A stretch of DNA of 64,000 nt from Ruminococcaceae bacterium Marseille-P2935 (GCA_900104565.1 LT629952.1:248001-312000), one strand, 5' to 3'. Counted from the stretch's first letter, positions 16,435 through 25,738 are shown. The notes: generated from the sequence alone by a model not told the origin. Program-made: numbers and translations.

Positions 16435-16889
16435 TATATGGGGATATTGACAGCGTTCTAAATAATAACTGTATTTCCCACTGGCTCTCAGAACCTGTTG
16501 CAGAAGCACTGAGCCTATATTCTCCTCAATTATCAGAGGGACGGTATGAACTGAAAGATGAAAATTTTTTTCTGTTGCAGCGATATGTCACCCAAAAAGA
16601 TGCTGGGGTGCGCTATGAAGCACACAACCGGTATGTTGATGTTCAAATTGTTTTGAGTGGCCATGAGAAAATATTTTGTGCTGACCGCCAAACATTAGCT
16701 GCTGACGGCCAGTTTGAAAAAGATAGGGATATAGGTTTTTTCAAAGATACAGAAAAACATAGTACTTTGGTGCTATCTGCCAAACAGTTTGGTTTATTTT
16801 TCCCTGGTGATGCACATAAACCTTGCTGCATGGTCTACCAAGCAGAACCAGTGGAAAAGATTGTTGTTAAAATTAAACTTCCTGAATAA
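16431..16889 (+). CDS. YhcH/YjgK/YiaL (EbgC-type) cupin protein
   Basis: The 152-residue protein shows family landmarks: GRYELKDENFFLLQRY, YEAHNRYVDVQIVLSGHE and FFPGDAHKPC, whose His and Glu side chains bind metal in the beta-sandwich. Relatives accompany sugar catabolism and are linked to anomerisation or processing of sialic acid and related sugars. The ATG overlaps the previous stop as ATGA, so translation is coupled. It is the last gene of the cluster before two hairpins. Confidence 0.85.
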   Translation: MIYGDIDSVLNNNCISHWLSEPVAEALSLYSPQLSEGRYELKDENFFLLQRYVTQKDAGVRYEAHNRYVDVQIVLSGHEKIFCADRQTLAADGQFEKDRDIGFFKDTEKHSTLVLSAKQFGLFFPGDAHKPCCMVYQAEPVEKIVVKIKLPE

Positions 16890-16961
16890 AATCAGAGAAA
16901 CAAAATTCTCTGATTAGAGTGCAGAAAACGGGTACCGTTTTTACCGGTACCCGTCCTTTTT
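16890..16961 (+). terminator. double hairpin terminating the catabolic cluster
   Basis: AATCAGAGAA/TTCTCTGATT (16890-16915) is followed by a stronger stem ACGGGTACCG/CGGTACCCGT (16928-16954) and CCTTTTTAT. Confidence 0.88.
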
Positions 16962-17189
16962 ATGAAATAGCAATTTTAATTCGCAAATCAAGAAATATCT
17001 GCAAATAATAAAAAACAGCAACGGAACTATTTAACCGGATTATATAAAAGAAAAACGGTTCTTAAAACGATATTAGAGAAGAGATGGTTCCATATGCTTT
17101 TATGAACGGTATATTGTGGTATAATTAATATATCTGTGTTAGATTTCGCTTTTAATTATATATTTGCGGTGCTTTAGAGGTATATGATC

Positions 17190-17675
17190 ATGATACAAAC
17201 CCATCAATTTGAACCTGTTTTTTATAAAAATTCCAAGGTGCTGATATTAGGCACCTTTCCTTCCCCAAAATCCCGACAGATTGGCTTTTATTATTCACAC
17301 CCCCAGAACCGCTTTTGGCCTGTTATGGCTGACCTATTCCATGCGGAAGTACCACAGTCTACAGTGCAGAAGAAACAGTTTTTACTGCATCATGATATAG
17401 CATTATGGGATGTCCTGCACTCCTGCGAAATAAACGGTGCGGAAGATGCTTCTATTCGCCGGCCGGAGCCAAACGATATTGGCTGGCTTTTACGGCAGAG
17501 CAGCATTCGGGCAATTTTTACAACTGGGAAAAAAGCCCAGCAGCTTTATATGAAATACTGTTATCCCCAGACTGGGAAGGAAGCAATTTCTCTGCCATCT
17601 ACCAGTCCTGCAAATTGTCGTTTCAATTACGAAGAATTAAAAAAAGCGTACTCCGCAGTGCTTGAGTATTTATAG
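17190..17675 (+). CDS. DNA-deoxyinosine glycosylase (uracil-DNA glycosylase superfamily, family 6)
   Basis: A protein of about 161 residues with LILGTFPSPKSRQIGFYYSH and NRFWPVM matches the hypoxanthine-DNA glycosylase family within the UDG superfamily; the C-terminal LPSTSPANC corresponds to the second active-site loop. It removes deaminated adenine (hypoxanthine) from DNA. AGAGG at 17176-17180 is spaced better for the ATG at 17190 than for one at 17184, only three bases away. It appears monocistronic. Confidence 0.88.
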   Translation: MIQTHQFEPVFYKNSKVLILGTFPSPKSRQIGFYYSHPQNRFWPVMADLFHAEVPQSTVQKKQFLLHHDIALWDVLHSCEINGAEDASIRRPEPNDIGWLLRQSSIRAIFTTGKKAQQLYMKYCYPQTGKEAISLPSTSPANCRFNYEELKKAYSAVLEYL

Positions 17676-17899
17676 AAAATAAGAGAGAATGCCCAGGTTT
17701 TTTGTACAGTTCAAGTGGCTTAAGCATATGTTAATACCGAATATAGTTTGAAGATTTAAAAATGTTTTGGGAAAACCAACAGCTTTTAAGATGTAAGGTT
17801 TTAGGGGCTGTATGCTGCTTCTATTGCGGTATATAGCCCAACTTGTATAGAGCAAAGGTTAATGGTTTTAAAATAAAGCCTTTTTATAATGAGTAAATA

Positions 17900-17929
17900 A
17901 ACCGGCCTTTTCATTCGAAAAGGCCGGTT
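17900..17929 (-). terminator. terminator of the 63-residue protein gene
   Basis: AACCGGCCTTTT pairs perfectly with AAAAGGCCGGTT over 12 bp around CATTCG; on the minus strand it is followed by TTATTTA. Confidence 0.85.
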
Positions 17930-17942
17930 GGCTTATAAAGAA

Positions 17943-18134
17943 CTATTTATCGCCAGAAAGAAGATTATCAGCATAACGCTGCAATTCACTGTAAGTGTGC
18001 ACATTATCGGAACGCTGCTGAATCATTCCCTGCACATAATCAGGTAATGACATAAAGTATTCCTTGGCAGATAAATTGCTGCTGAGCAGATGGTTTAAAC
18101 CGGTTTGCCCATCGCCATGTGGCTTTTGACTCAT
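17943..18134 (-). CDS. small conserved hypothetical protein
   Basis: The product is a soluble 63-residue protein. It contains LSAKEYFMSLPDYVQGMI and a C-terminal YSELQRYADNLLSGDK. It looks like a small protein found widely in Clostridia without a known role. The ATG at 18134 is chosen because GAGGTG precedes it; the frame stays open upstream to 18182 but lacks a better site. It is divergent from recJ and has its own terminator. I cannot assign a function. Confidence 0.65.
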   Translation of the reverse strand: MSQKPHGDGQTGLNHLLSSNLSAKEYFMSLPDYVQGMIQQRSDNVHTYSELQRYADNLLSGDK

Positions 18135-18193
18135 TGTTATCACCTCATTGATAGTATTAGCAAAAGGGGTAATTTCATACATCTTGGCTTACA

Positions 18194-18222
18194 TTGAAAA
18201 AAAAGCAAAATTATGCTATAAT
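18194..18222 (+). promoter_or_regulatory. promoter of recJ-relA
   Basis: TTGAAA (18194-18199), 17 nt, TATAAT (18217-18222), 42 bp before the recJ start. Confidence 0.8.
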
Positions 18223-18264
18223 AACTCGGTTATAACTCTTGAAAAATATCCGTGAGGTTGCAAA

Positions 18265-20328
18265 ATGAAACGCTGGCAATTTTGTGAAACTAACCCTGAA
18301 CAGGTGGCTGATTTAGCCGAACAACTCCATCTGCCAATTTTAGTGTGCCGTGTGTTAGCGGCGCGCGGTTTTGCTGTGCCAGGAACGGCCCTCAAAATGA
18401 TTGCACAGGAAGAGCAATTGTATGACCCATATTTATTGCCTGATATGAACAAGGCCGTAAATCGAATTCGAAAAGCGGTGGAACAGGGCGAGAAAATTGC
18501 AGTTTATGGTGACTATGATTGTGATGGCGTCACCGCTACTGTTCTTTTATATAATTATTTAGAAACAATTGGAGCGAACGTTCATTATTACATACCTGAC
18601 CGTTATCGGGAAGGATATGGACTGAATCAAGGCTCTATTCGAATGTTAGCAGAAGAGCAGGTCGAACTAATTATCACAGTAGATAATGGTATTTCTGCTA
18701 TGGAGGAAATTAAGCTGGCAAACGAGCTGGGTATGGAGGTGATTGTTACCGATCACCACCAGCCCAGAGAAATCCTTCCGGAAGCCTTTGCGGTAATTAA
18801 TCCTCAGCGGGAAGACAGTGCTTATCCATTCCGCAAACTGGCAGGCGTAGGAGTTGCATTTAAGCTGATTTGCGCTTTGGAAGAAGATGACGGCGAACTT
18901 TTGCTTGACCAGTATGCAGACCTGGTAACCGTAGGAACAGTAGCCGACATAGTTGAGCTTTCAGATGAAAACCGCACCATTGTTCGCCGGGGACTTCAGG
19001 TATTGGAAAATACCGAAAACTGCGGACTGCAGCAAATTTTAGAGGTGAGCGGTCTTGCAGAAAAGAAGCTGACCGCCCAAAGCGTTGCATTCGGAATAGC
19101 TCCGCGAGTGAATGCTGCCGGAAGAATTGGTTCGGTAGACACAGCGGTTGACCTTTTTGTTACCAGTGATAATGATTATGCTGTAGAACTGGCTGGTATG
19201 CTGGACCGGTTAAACACTAGGCGCAAGCAGATGGAAGAAGAGATTGCCAAAGATATAGTAAGCCAGTTAGAGAGCAACCCACACATAGCAAACCAAAGAA
19301 TTCTAATTGTCAGCGGAGAAAATTGGCACCACGGTATTATTGGAATTGTTGCGTCTAAAATGGTTGAGCGGTTTGGAAAACCTTGTGTGCTGCTTTCGGT
19401 TGAAGGAGAAGAAGCAAGAGGGTCTGCCAGAAGTGTAGAAGGTTTTTCTATTATTGATGCGATTACTGGGTGCAGCAGCTGTCTAGATAAATTCGGCGGT
19501 CATACACAGGCCGCCGGTGTAAGTTTAAAGAAGGATAATATCACGCAGTTTACTCATGAACTGCTGGAATATGCAAATACTACCTGTGAGACTATGCCTG
19601 TGGCAGGGCTTGCAATTGATGCTGCCGCTTCGGCGGAAGAGCTGACGATCGAAAATGTGGAAAGCCTTTCTGTTTTAGAGCCTTTTGGTGCAGGTAATCC
19701 TGTGCCGTTGTTTATCATTCGCGGAGCAGTGGTAGACGGTGTTTATGCCATTGGCGGGGGCAAACATATTAGACTAAAGCTTACTCAAAAAGGGAAAAGT
19801 ATTTTTGCCGTTTATTTTGGCATGACAGTTGAGGATTTTCCTTATCGGCAAGGGGATTTAGTAGATATTGCAGCCGAACTGGACAGTAATGAGTATAATG
19901 GAGAAAAACGTGTTTCTGTTCGGATTCGTGATATGCGCATATTAGGAATTGATCAAGAAGAAATATTTAAAGGGGAAGACCTTTATAACCGTGCTCTTTT
20001 GGGCCAAAGTTTATCGCCTGAGGAGCTGGATCAGGTGTTTATTACCCGGGATGACATGGCGGTTGTTTATCGCTTGCTCAAAAAGGAAAATGGTTATTCC
20101 TATGGAGATGAAATGCTCTATTCCCGATTGATCAGGGGACAGCTCACTTTTGGAAAAATGAAATTGGCTTTAGACGTGTTGGAAGAGTTGGGTCTGATTA
20201 AGCGGATCATTTCTGCTGGTAAAAGAAAGATTGTACTTTGCCCCGCACAGCAAAAGGTTAATATGGATGATTCTTTGATTTTGCAGCGGGTAAAAAGTTT
20301 GGAAAAAGTGATGGTGAACAGTAAGTGA
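18265..20328 (+). CDS. recJ: single-stranded-DNA-specific exonuclease RecJ
   Basis: The 687-residue protein has the DHH phosphoesterase core: VYGDYDCDGVTAT (motif I, about residue 82), ITVDNG, VTDHHQP (DHH, about residue 160), then the DHHA1 domain with GGHTQAAGVSL and a C-terminal oligonucleotide-binding region. It degrades single-stranded DNA 5' to 3' in recombination and repair. It is longer than the E. coli enzyme because of the extra C-terminal region common in Bacillota. The stop overlaps the relA start by four bases. Confidence 0.96.
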   Translation: MKRWQFCETNPEQVADLAEQLHLPILVCRVLAARGFAVPGTALKMIAQEEQLYDPYLLPDMNKAVNRIRKAVEQGEKIAVYGDYDCDGVTATVLLYNYLETIGANVHYYIPDRYREGYGLNQGSIRMLAEEQVELIITVDNGISAMEEIKLANELGMEVIVTDHHQPREILPEAFAVINPQREDSAYPFRKLAGVGVAFKLICALEEDDGELLLDQYADLVTVGTVADIVELSDENRTIVRRGLQVLENTENCGLQQILEVSGLAEKKLTAQSVAFGIAPRVNAAGRIGSVDTAVDLFVTSDNDYAVELAGMLDRLNTRRKQMEEEIAKDIVSQLESNPHIANQRILIVSGENWHHGIIGIVASKMVERFGKPCVLLSVEGEEARGSARSVEGFSIIDAITGCSSCLDKFGGHTQAAGVSLKKDNITQFTHELLEYANTTCETMPVAGLAIDAAASAEELTIENVESLSVLEPFGAGNPVPLFIIRGAVVDGVYAIGGGKHIRLKLTQKGKSIFAVYFGMTVEDFPYRQGDLVDIAAELDSNEYNGEKRVSVRIRDMRILGIDQEEIFKGEDLYNRALLGQSLSPEELDQVFITRDDMAVVYRLLKKENGYSYGDEMLYSRLIRGQLTFGKMKLALDVLEELGLIKRIISAGKRKIVLCPAQQKVNMDDSLILQRVKSLEKVMVNSK

Positions 20329-22502
20329 TCTATACCTGGGAGAATTTAGCCAAATCAATTGAAGAAAATGGAAAAGCACTGGATGAGGAAAAGATTAAGC
20401 GTGCGTATGATGTGGCCGCGGCCGCCCATCAGGGGCAGTGCCGTGTTTCTGGCGAGCCCTATATTTCTCATCCGGTAGCGGTTGCAATGATTTTGGTAGA
20501 GCTTGGCATGGATACTGATACTGTAATTGCTGCTTTACTGCACGATGTAGTAGAAGATACTCCGGTTACATCCGAAACGGTGAAAAAAGAATTTAGTGAG
20601 GAAATTGCCCTTTTGGTGGATGGTGTTACCAAACTGGGTAAAATTCCCTATTCCTCCCGTGAGGAGCAGCAGGCGGAAAACGTGCGGAAAATGCTGTTGG
20701 CTATGGCACAGGATGTGCGGGTAATTATTATTAAATTGGCCGACCGTTTGCATAATATGCGTACTCTGGATTGCATGCCTGCTCAAAAGCAGCGGGACAA
20801 GGCACTAGAAACTATGGAGGTATATGCCCCTCTGGCCCACAGGCTTGGAATTCGGGCCATTAAGGAAGAATTGGAAGACCTTTCCCTGCGTTACCTGGAC
20901 TCGATTGCTTACAACGAAATCGAGAATATGCTGGAACTGAAAAAGGAAGAGCGGGAACAGTTCTTAAACAATATTCAGGAAAAAATCAGCCAGCGTTTGG
21001 CCGGGGAGTTTCCACATGTGCATATTGAAGGACGGGTAAAAAGCATTTATGGCATCTACCGTAAGGTGTATATACAAGGCAAGTCAATTGATGAAATATA
21101 TGATGTATATGCAGTTCGTATTATTGTCGATTCCGTACTGGAGTGCTATAACATATTAGGTATTATTCACGATATGTTTCGTCCCATTCCAAACCGCTTT
21201 AAGGATTATATCTCGACGCCGAAGCCGAACATGTACCAATCTCTTCACACCACTGTAATTGGCAAGGAAGCGATCCCTTTTGAAATTCAGATTCGTACCT
21301 GGGATATGCATCACACGGCGGAGTACGGCATTGCGGCCCACTGGAAATACAAAGTGGGAATCAGCGGAAAGGATAAACTGGAAGAACGGCTTGCATGGGT
21401 ACGCCAGTTATTGGAAGCACAAAAAGACTCTGAGGATGTTGAGGATATTGTCCGTTCTATTAAATCTGACCTTTCTCCGGAAGAGGTCTATGTGTTTACG
21501 CCTAAAGGGGATGTTTTTAGCCTTCCCTCAGGCTCTACAGTAATTGATTTTGCCTATGCAATTCATACCGAGGTTGGAAACAGAATGATTGGCGCCAAAG
21601 TGGATGGACGAATCGTTCCGCTGGACTCCAAAGTGAAGACCGGTATGATTATCGAGATTCTTACCTCCAACGCAAAGGGAAACGGCCCCAGCCGTGACTG
21701 GCTTAATATTGTAAAAACCACTGAGGCACGCAATAAGATTCGCACATGGTTTAAACGGGAATGCCGGGAAGAGAACATTGCCACCGGCAAGTCTGAGCTG
21801 GAGCGGGAGATGCGCCGCAACCTGATTACATTTAAAGATGGTGAGCAGGATTCTCTTCTTTTAGAAATTGCCAAGCGCCACCAGCTGAATTCGGTGGAGG
21901 ATTTTTACGCTGCGATAGGTTATGGTGGCATAGCGCTGTCCAAGGTAATGCCAAAGCTGAAAGAGCTTTTCCAGAAAACCTACCGGATGACCGACAAAGA
22001 CCTGTTGAAGAAACAGGTGCCAAAGACAAAAAAAAGCAAAGGCGCTTCCAGCGGAGTTATTGTCGAAGGAATTGACAGTTGTCTGGTTAAATTTGCCCGG
22101 TGCTGCAATCCGCTTCCCGGGGATGATATTATTGGTTTTATTACGAGAGGCTATGGCGTTTCGATCCACAAAAAGGATTGTATTAATGTGGCATTAGCCC
22201 AGCAAAACCTGGAAGAAGCTGACCGCTGGATCAATGCCCACTGGGCGGAAAAGGTAAAGGAAACCTTTAAATCCACCATCGATATTTACTGTACCGACCG
22301 TGCGGGGCTAATTGCTGATATTAGCATAGCTTTAAATAATATGCATGTGCCAATTCATGCCCTAATTGCAAAAGAGCTGAAAGACCGCCACACCGGAATT
22401 CAGATTACTATGGGAATAAGTGGATTGGATCAGTTAAACAGCATTATTACCAATATTAAAAAAATTCCCGGCATCGTACAAATCAACCGTGCCGTACAAT
22501 AA
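20325..22502 (+). CDS. relA: bifunctional (p)ppGpp synthetase/hydrolase, Rel/SpoT homologue
   Basis: The 725-residue protein has the full long-RSH layout: HD hydrolase domain (YISHPVAVA and LLHDVVEDTP, about residues 47-80), synthetase domain (KSIYGIYRK, YAVRIIVDS, PKPNMYQSLHTTV), a TGS domain (about 390-455) and a C-terminal ACT domain. The HD motif is intact, so both activities are expected. The GTG start overlaps the recJ stop as GTGA. In many relatives apt lies between recJ and relA; it is absent here. dtd follows after 16 bp. Confidence 0.96.
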   Translation: MIYTWENLAKSIEENGKALDEEKIKRAYDVAAAAHQGQCRVSGEPYISHPVAVAMILVELGMDTDTVIAALLHDVVEDTPVTSETVKKEFSEEIALLVDGVTKLGKIPYSSREEQQAENVRKMLLAMAQDVRVIIIKLADRLHNMRTLDCMPAQKQRDKALETMEVYAPLAHRLGIRAIKEELEDLSLRYLDSIAYNEIENMLELKKEEREQFLNNIQEKISQRLAGEFPHVHIEGRVKSIYGIYRKVYIQGKSIDEIYDVYAVRIIVDSVLECYNILGIIHDMFRPIPNRFKDYISTPKPNMYQSLHTTVIGKEAIPFEIQIRTWDMHHTAEYGIAAHWKYKVGISGKDKLEERLAWVRQLLEAQKDSEDVEDIVRSIKSDLSPEEVYVFTPKGDVFSLPSGSTVIDFAYAIHTEVGNRMIGAKVDGRIVPLDSKVKTGMIIEILTSNAKGNGPSRDWLNIVKTTEARNKIRTWFKRECREENIATGKSELEREMRRNLITFKDGEQDSLLLEIAKRHQLNSVEDFYAAIGYGGIALSKVMPKLKELFQKTYRMTDKDLLKKQVPKTKKSKGASSGVIVEGIDSCLVKFARCCNPLPGDDIIGFITRGYGVSIHKKDCINVALAQQNLEEADRWINAHWAEKVKETFKSTIDIYCTDRAGLIADISIALNNMHVPIHALIAKELKDRHTGIQITMGISGLDQLNSIITNIKKIPGIVQINRAVQ

Positions 22503-22518
22503 ATAGGGAGGCCTTTGG

Positions 22519-22992
22519 ATGAGAGCGGTTTTGCAGCGAGTATCCTCCGCATCTGTCGAAGTGGAGGGTAAAACTGTTGGGGAAATCGGTAAAGGCTTTT
22601 TGGTTTTGCTGGGTGTTTCTGAAACTGATACTCAGCGGGAAGCTAAGGCCTTGGCAGAAAAAATTGTGAATTTGCGCATCTTTTCGGATGAAAAAGATAA
22701 AATGAATTTTTCGCTGGCTGATGTAGACGGAAAACTATTGGTTGTATCAAATTTTACCTTGTATGCCGACTGCCGGAAAGGGCGCCGGCCATCCTATATA
22801 CAGGCAGCCAGGCCAGATCAGGCAGAAAATTTATTTGAATATTTTAAAGAATACTTGCGGAATATTCAGCCAAAGCAGGTGGAATCGGGTATATTTGGCG
22901 CTGATATGAAAGTGAAGTTAGTGAATGACGGCCCGGTAACCATTTGCCTGGACACAAATGAACTGATACCAAAGGAACAATCAAAGGAGTGA
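22519..22992 (+). CDS. dtd: D-aminoacyl-tRNA deacylase
   Basis: The 157-residue protein carries [17 protein letters not shown], the [16 protein letters not shown] motif and the near-C-terminal [11 protein letters not shown] that form the active site at the dimer interface. It releases D-amino acids mischarged to tRNA. The length is normal. TAGGGAGG precedes the ATG. Its position after relA is the common arrangement in Bacillota. Confidence 0.96.
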   Translation: MRAVLQRVSSASVEVEGKTVGEIGKGFLVLLGVSETDTQREAKALAEKIVNLRIFSDEKDKMNFSLADVDGKLLVVSNFTLYADCRKGRRPSYIQAARPDQAENLFEYFKEYLRNIQPKQVESGIFGADMKVKLVNDGPVTICLDTNELIPKEQSKE

Positions 22993-22997
22993 AAAAA

Positions 22998-23627
22998 ATG
23001 AAGCTGCTTTCTCAAACAGTTGGTATGATTGAAACAAACTGTTACATGGTTGTATCTGAGCAGAATCATTGTGCGGTGATTGACCCGGGAGCGGATGCTG
23101 ACCGTTTGATTCAAATGCTGGAGCAAAATTATTTGAACCCATCTATCATTCTGCTAACGCATGGCCACTATGACCATATTGGTGCAGTAAACGCACTGGT
23201 TCAAAAATATCTTTGCTTGGTTATGATTGGGGAAGAAGACGCAGATATGCTGGGTGATGACAGAAAAAGCCTGGCTTTTCGACTGCCCAACCGGGACAGC
23301 TACCATATTGTATGTGACCGCAAATTAAAAGACGGAGATAAAATTACCTTAGACGAACTAACCTTTGAGGTCATCAATACCCCAGGGCATACCAAGGGCG
23401 GGGTTACCTACCGTTGTGGTGAACTGCTTTTTACCGGAGATACCTTATTTGCAGGGGACGTTGGCCGATGTGATTTATTCGGCGGGGATTTTCTTACATT
23501 AAAAAATTCTCTTCAGCGGCTAAAACAGCTGCAAGGAGACCCACAGGTGCTGCCGGGTCATGGGCCATTTTCCAGTTTAGAACGTGAAAAACGCACCAAT
23601 CCATATATGGGAATTCGTGAAATATGA
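22998..23627 (+). CDS. metallo-beta-lactamase fold hydrolase, glyoxalase II-like
   Basis: The 209-residue protein has the metal site LTHGHYDHIG, the downstream NTPGHTKGGV histidine, FTGDTLFAGDVGR and the last ligand in LPGHGP. This is the small clostridial hydroxyacylglutathione-hydrolase-like protein usually found between dtd and hemZ; the true substrate is unknown. The ATG at 22998 is eight bases after AAAGGAG and preferred over the GTG at 22989. It overlaps hemZ by four bases. Confidence 0.92.
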   Translation: MKLLSQTVGMIETNCYMVVSEQNHCAVIDPGADADRLIQMLEQNYLNPSIILLTHGHYDHIGAVNALVQKYLCLVMIGEEDADMLGDDRKSLAFRLPNRDSYHIVCDRKLKDGDKITLDELTFEVINTPGHTKGGVTYRCGELLFTGDTLFAGDVGRCDLFGGDFLTLKNSLQRLKQLQGDPQVLPGHGPFSSLEREKRTNPYMGIREI

Positions 23628-25111
23628 TTGTGATAATTGACGGACATAACTATGGTTATGAAATGGAATGCCTGACCCGCATGTTTTTTTTCGGGGAAAA
23701 GGTACCGGTGACGGATGATCTTTCACGTATGGGGGAAGATTATGTTTATACCCGGCTGGAAGAACAAAACGGCGGTGTTAAGTTAACTGCCAGGGTGTGT
23801 TTAGGGCAGCAGAGTTTAGAAGAAGAACCTCAAGTGATACGGTGCCCTGCCGGGGAAGAGCGTGACCATGAGTGCGAGCGGGTTTTTGGTGTTATGGTTT
23901 ACCACATGTTGCAAAAACTTACAGGTAAAAGCCCGGAGTGGGGGATTTTAACCGGGATTCGCCCGGTAAAGCTGCTTGGCCAGTTTATTTCAGATGGTGT
24001 TTCAAAAGAAGAAATCTTCCGGATTTTTGAACAGGATTACCTGGTATCGCCTCAAAAAGTTCGCCTTGCTTATGAAACAGCCTTGCACGAAAAATTTGTG
24101 CTGAACCAGTCGCAGCCGGATTCTTACAGCCTTTATATTTCAATACCATTTTGCCCGTCCCGCTGCCGGTACTGCTCCTTTGTTTCCCAAGATATTGAAC
24201 GTGCAAAAAAATTAGTTCCCAGCTATGTGCGCCGGCTCTGTGAAGAATTAAAACGTACAGCAGACATTGCAAAAGAGCTGGGCCTTAAACTGAAAACCGT
24301 TTATATGGGAGGGGGGACGCCAACAACGCTGGCCCCTTCCCAAATGGATATGGTATTAAAATGTGTAAGGGAAGAGTTTGACCTGTCTAATTTGTTGGAA
24401 TTTACGGTGGAAGCCGGGCGCCCGGATACTATAACCGAAGAAAAGCTGCAGGTTATTTTACAAAATGGCGTCACAAGAATTAGCATAAATCCTCAAACCT
24501 TCTGTCAGCCGGTTTTAGATGAAATCGGCCGCCTCCATACGGTTCAGCAGACAATAGACGTGTACCATTTGGCCAGGAATATTGGGTTCGACAATATCAA
24601 TATGGACCTGATTGCAGGCCTTCCTGGGGACAGTCTGGAAACTTTTTGTGCAAGCATTGACAAAGCCGTAGAGCTGGACCCTGAAAATATTACGGTTCAT
24701 ACATTATCAGTAAAGCGTTCTTCAGATTTTGGTGCCCAGAGCGAAATTACAGTGAAAGAAGAAGCTGAGCTTACCGCTAAAATGGTAGAATATGCCGGCA
24801 AAAAGTTAATGGAAAACGGCTATTTCCCATATTATCTTTACCGGCAAAAAAACACTGTGGGCAATTTGGAGAATACTGGTTTTTGCAAAGCGGGAAAAGA
24901 GGGCTACTATAATGTTTATATCATGGATGAAATACACACCATCCTAGCTGCTGGTGCTGGGGCTTCTACAAAGTTGAAGCAGCCGGGCGGTACATTGATT
25001 AAACGGGTGTTTAACTATAAATATCCTTATGAATATTTAGACCGTTTTGATGAAGTCCTTAATAGGAAAAAACAGATTTTGGAATTCTACCGAAAATATG
25101 GTAAAAAATAA
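23624..25111 (+). CDS. hemZ: coproporphyrinogen dehydrogenase HemZ (HemN-like radical SAM)
   Basis: The 495-residue protein has an N-terminal extension of about 160 residues, then a radical-SAM domain with SIPFCPSRCRYCSF (CxxxCxxC binding the 4Fe-4S cluster) and VYMGGGTPTTL. The extension followed by a HemN-like core is the HemZ layout. HemZ is annotated as an oxygen-independent coproporphyrinogen oxidase, although function in haem synthesis is not proven for every member. No other haem genes are nearby. The ATGA overlap with the preceding hydrolase gene shows coupling. Confidence 0.92.
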   Translation: MIVIIDGHNYGYEMECLTRMFFFGEKVPVTDDLSRMGEDYVYTRLEEQNGGVKLTARVCLGQQSLEEEPQVIRCPAGEERDHECERVFGVMVYHMLQKLTGKSPEWGILTGIRPVKLLGQFISDGVSKEEIFRIFEQDYLVSPQKVRLAYETALHEKFVLNQSQPDSYSLYISIPFCPSRCRYCSFVSQDIERAKKLVPSYVRRLCEELKRTADIAKELGLKLKTVYMGGGTPTTLAPSQMDMVLKCVREEFDLSNLLEFTVEAGRPDTITEEKLQVILQNGVTRISINPQTFCQPVLDEIGRLHTVQQTIDVYHLARNIGFDNINMDLIAGLPGDSLETFCASIDKAVELDPENITVHTLSVKRSSDFGAQSEITVKEEAELTAKMVEYAGKKLMENGYFPYYLYRQKNTVGNLENTGFCKAGKEGYYNVYIMDEIHTILAAGAGASTKLKQPGGTLIKRVFNYKYPYEYLDRFDEVLNRKKQILEFYRKYGKK

Positions 25112-25121
25112 AACCATTTAA

Positions 25122-25150
25122 TTGAAAAATTTGGTTAGAAATGGTATTAT
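25122..25150 (+). promoter_or_regulatory. promoter of the zinc-ribbon protein gene
   Basis: TTGAAA (25122-25127), 17 nt, TATTAT (25145-25150). Confidence 0.7.
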
Positions 25151-25182
25151 GTAACAAGACAGCAGAAAGGTGGCGTTAGTTT

Positions 25183-25602
25183 ATGAGTACACTGGATGAT
25201 CTCTTCGATAAAGCAAAAGCATTGGTGAATGTTGCCGGCAAAAAAACGGGTGAGGTAGTTGAAGTCTCCAAACTGAAGCTGCAGGCTGTGCAAATCAATA
25301 CAGATATTCAAAAAGCCTATGAAAAAATTGGCTCGATTGTATATGAACACAATAAGGCCGGTACCGATGCAGCTGAATTAATTCAAATGTGCATCAAAGA
25401 AGTAGACGGTTTATTCCATAAATTAAACGAGATTAATGAGAAGATTGCAGGCACAAAAAATATGGCTATCTGCCTGTATTGCGGTGCATCAGTGCCAGTT
25501 GACTCTTATTATTGCCCGAAGTGCGGGGCTAATTTAGCCGAAGAAACGGTTTCGGAGGAAAAAGAGACACCAAAAGAGGAGTCATCTGCAACACAAGAAT
25601 AG
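25183..25602 (+). CDS. coiled-coil zinc-ribbon protein
   Basis: The 139-residue protein has a helical first part (about residues 1-88, with DDLFDKAKALVNVAGKKTGE) and a zinc ribbon (CLYCGASVPVDSYYCPKCGA, about 98-117), then an acidic, Glu-rich tail. The pairing of an amphipathic helix with a C-terminal zinc ribbon occurs widely in Clostridia but has no defined role. It has its own promoter and a terminator right after the stop. No catalytic site is visible. Confidence 0.8.
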   Translation: MSTLDDLFDKAKALVNVAGKKTGEVVEVSKLKLQAVQINTDIQKAYEKIGSIVYEHNKAGTDAAELIQMCIKEVDGLFHKLNEINEKIAGTKNMAICLYCGASVPVDSYYCPKCGANLAEETVSEEKETPKEESSATQE

Positions 25603-25611
25603 ATGAAAGCT

Positions 25612-25636
25612 AGAGGCCCTATATAGGGCCTCTTCT
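25612..25636 (+). terminator. terminator of the zinc-ribbon gene
   Basis: AGAGGCCCTAT/ATAGGGCCTCT forms a fully self-complementary 22-bp palindrome followed by TCTTATTTTT. Confidence 0.85.
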
Positions 25637-25681
25637 TATTTTTCCATCTTTCCCCGTATCATTTTACGTGGGGGTGTAATA

Positions 25682-25730
25682 ATCCTAACAAAACAAAAAT
25701 AAGTTTTTAGTGATAGACTGATGTTAGGAT
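25682..25730 (+). repeat. 9-bp inverted repeat upstream of the SpoVB-like gene
   Basis: ATCCTAACA (25682-25690) and TGTTAGGAT (25722-25730) are exact complements separated by 31 nt; the right arm ends eight bases before the ATG. Could be a regulatory site. Confidence 0.4.
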
Positions 25731-25738
25731 GATGGAAA

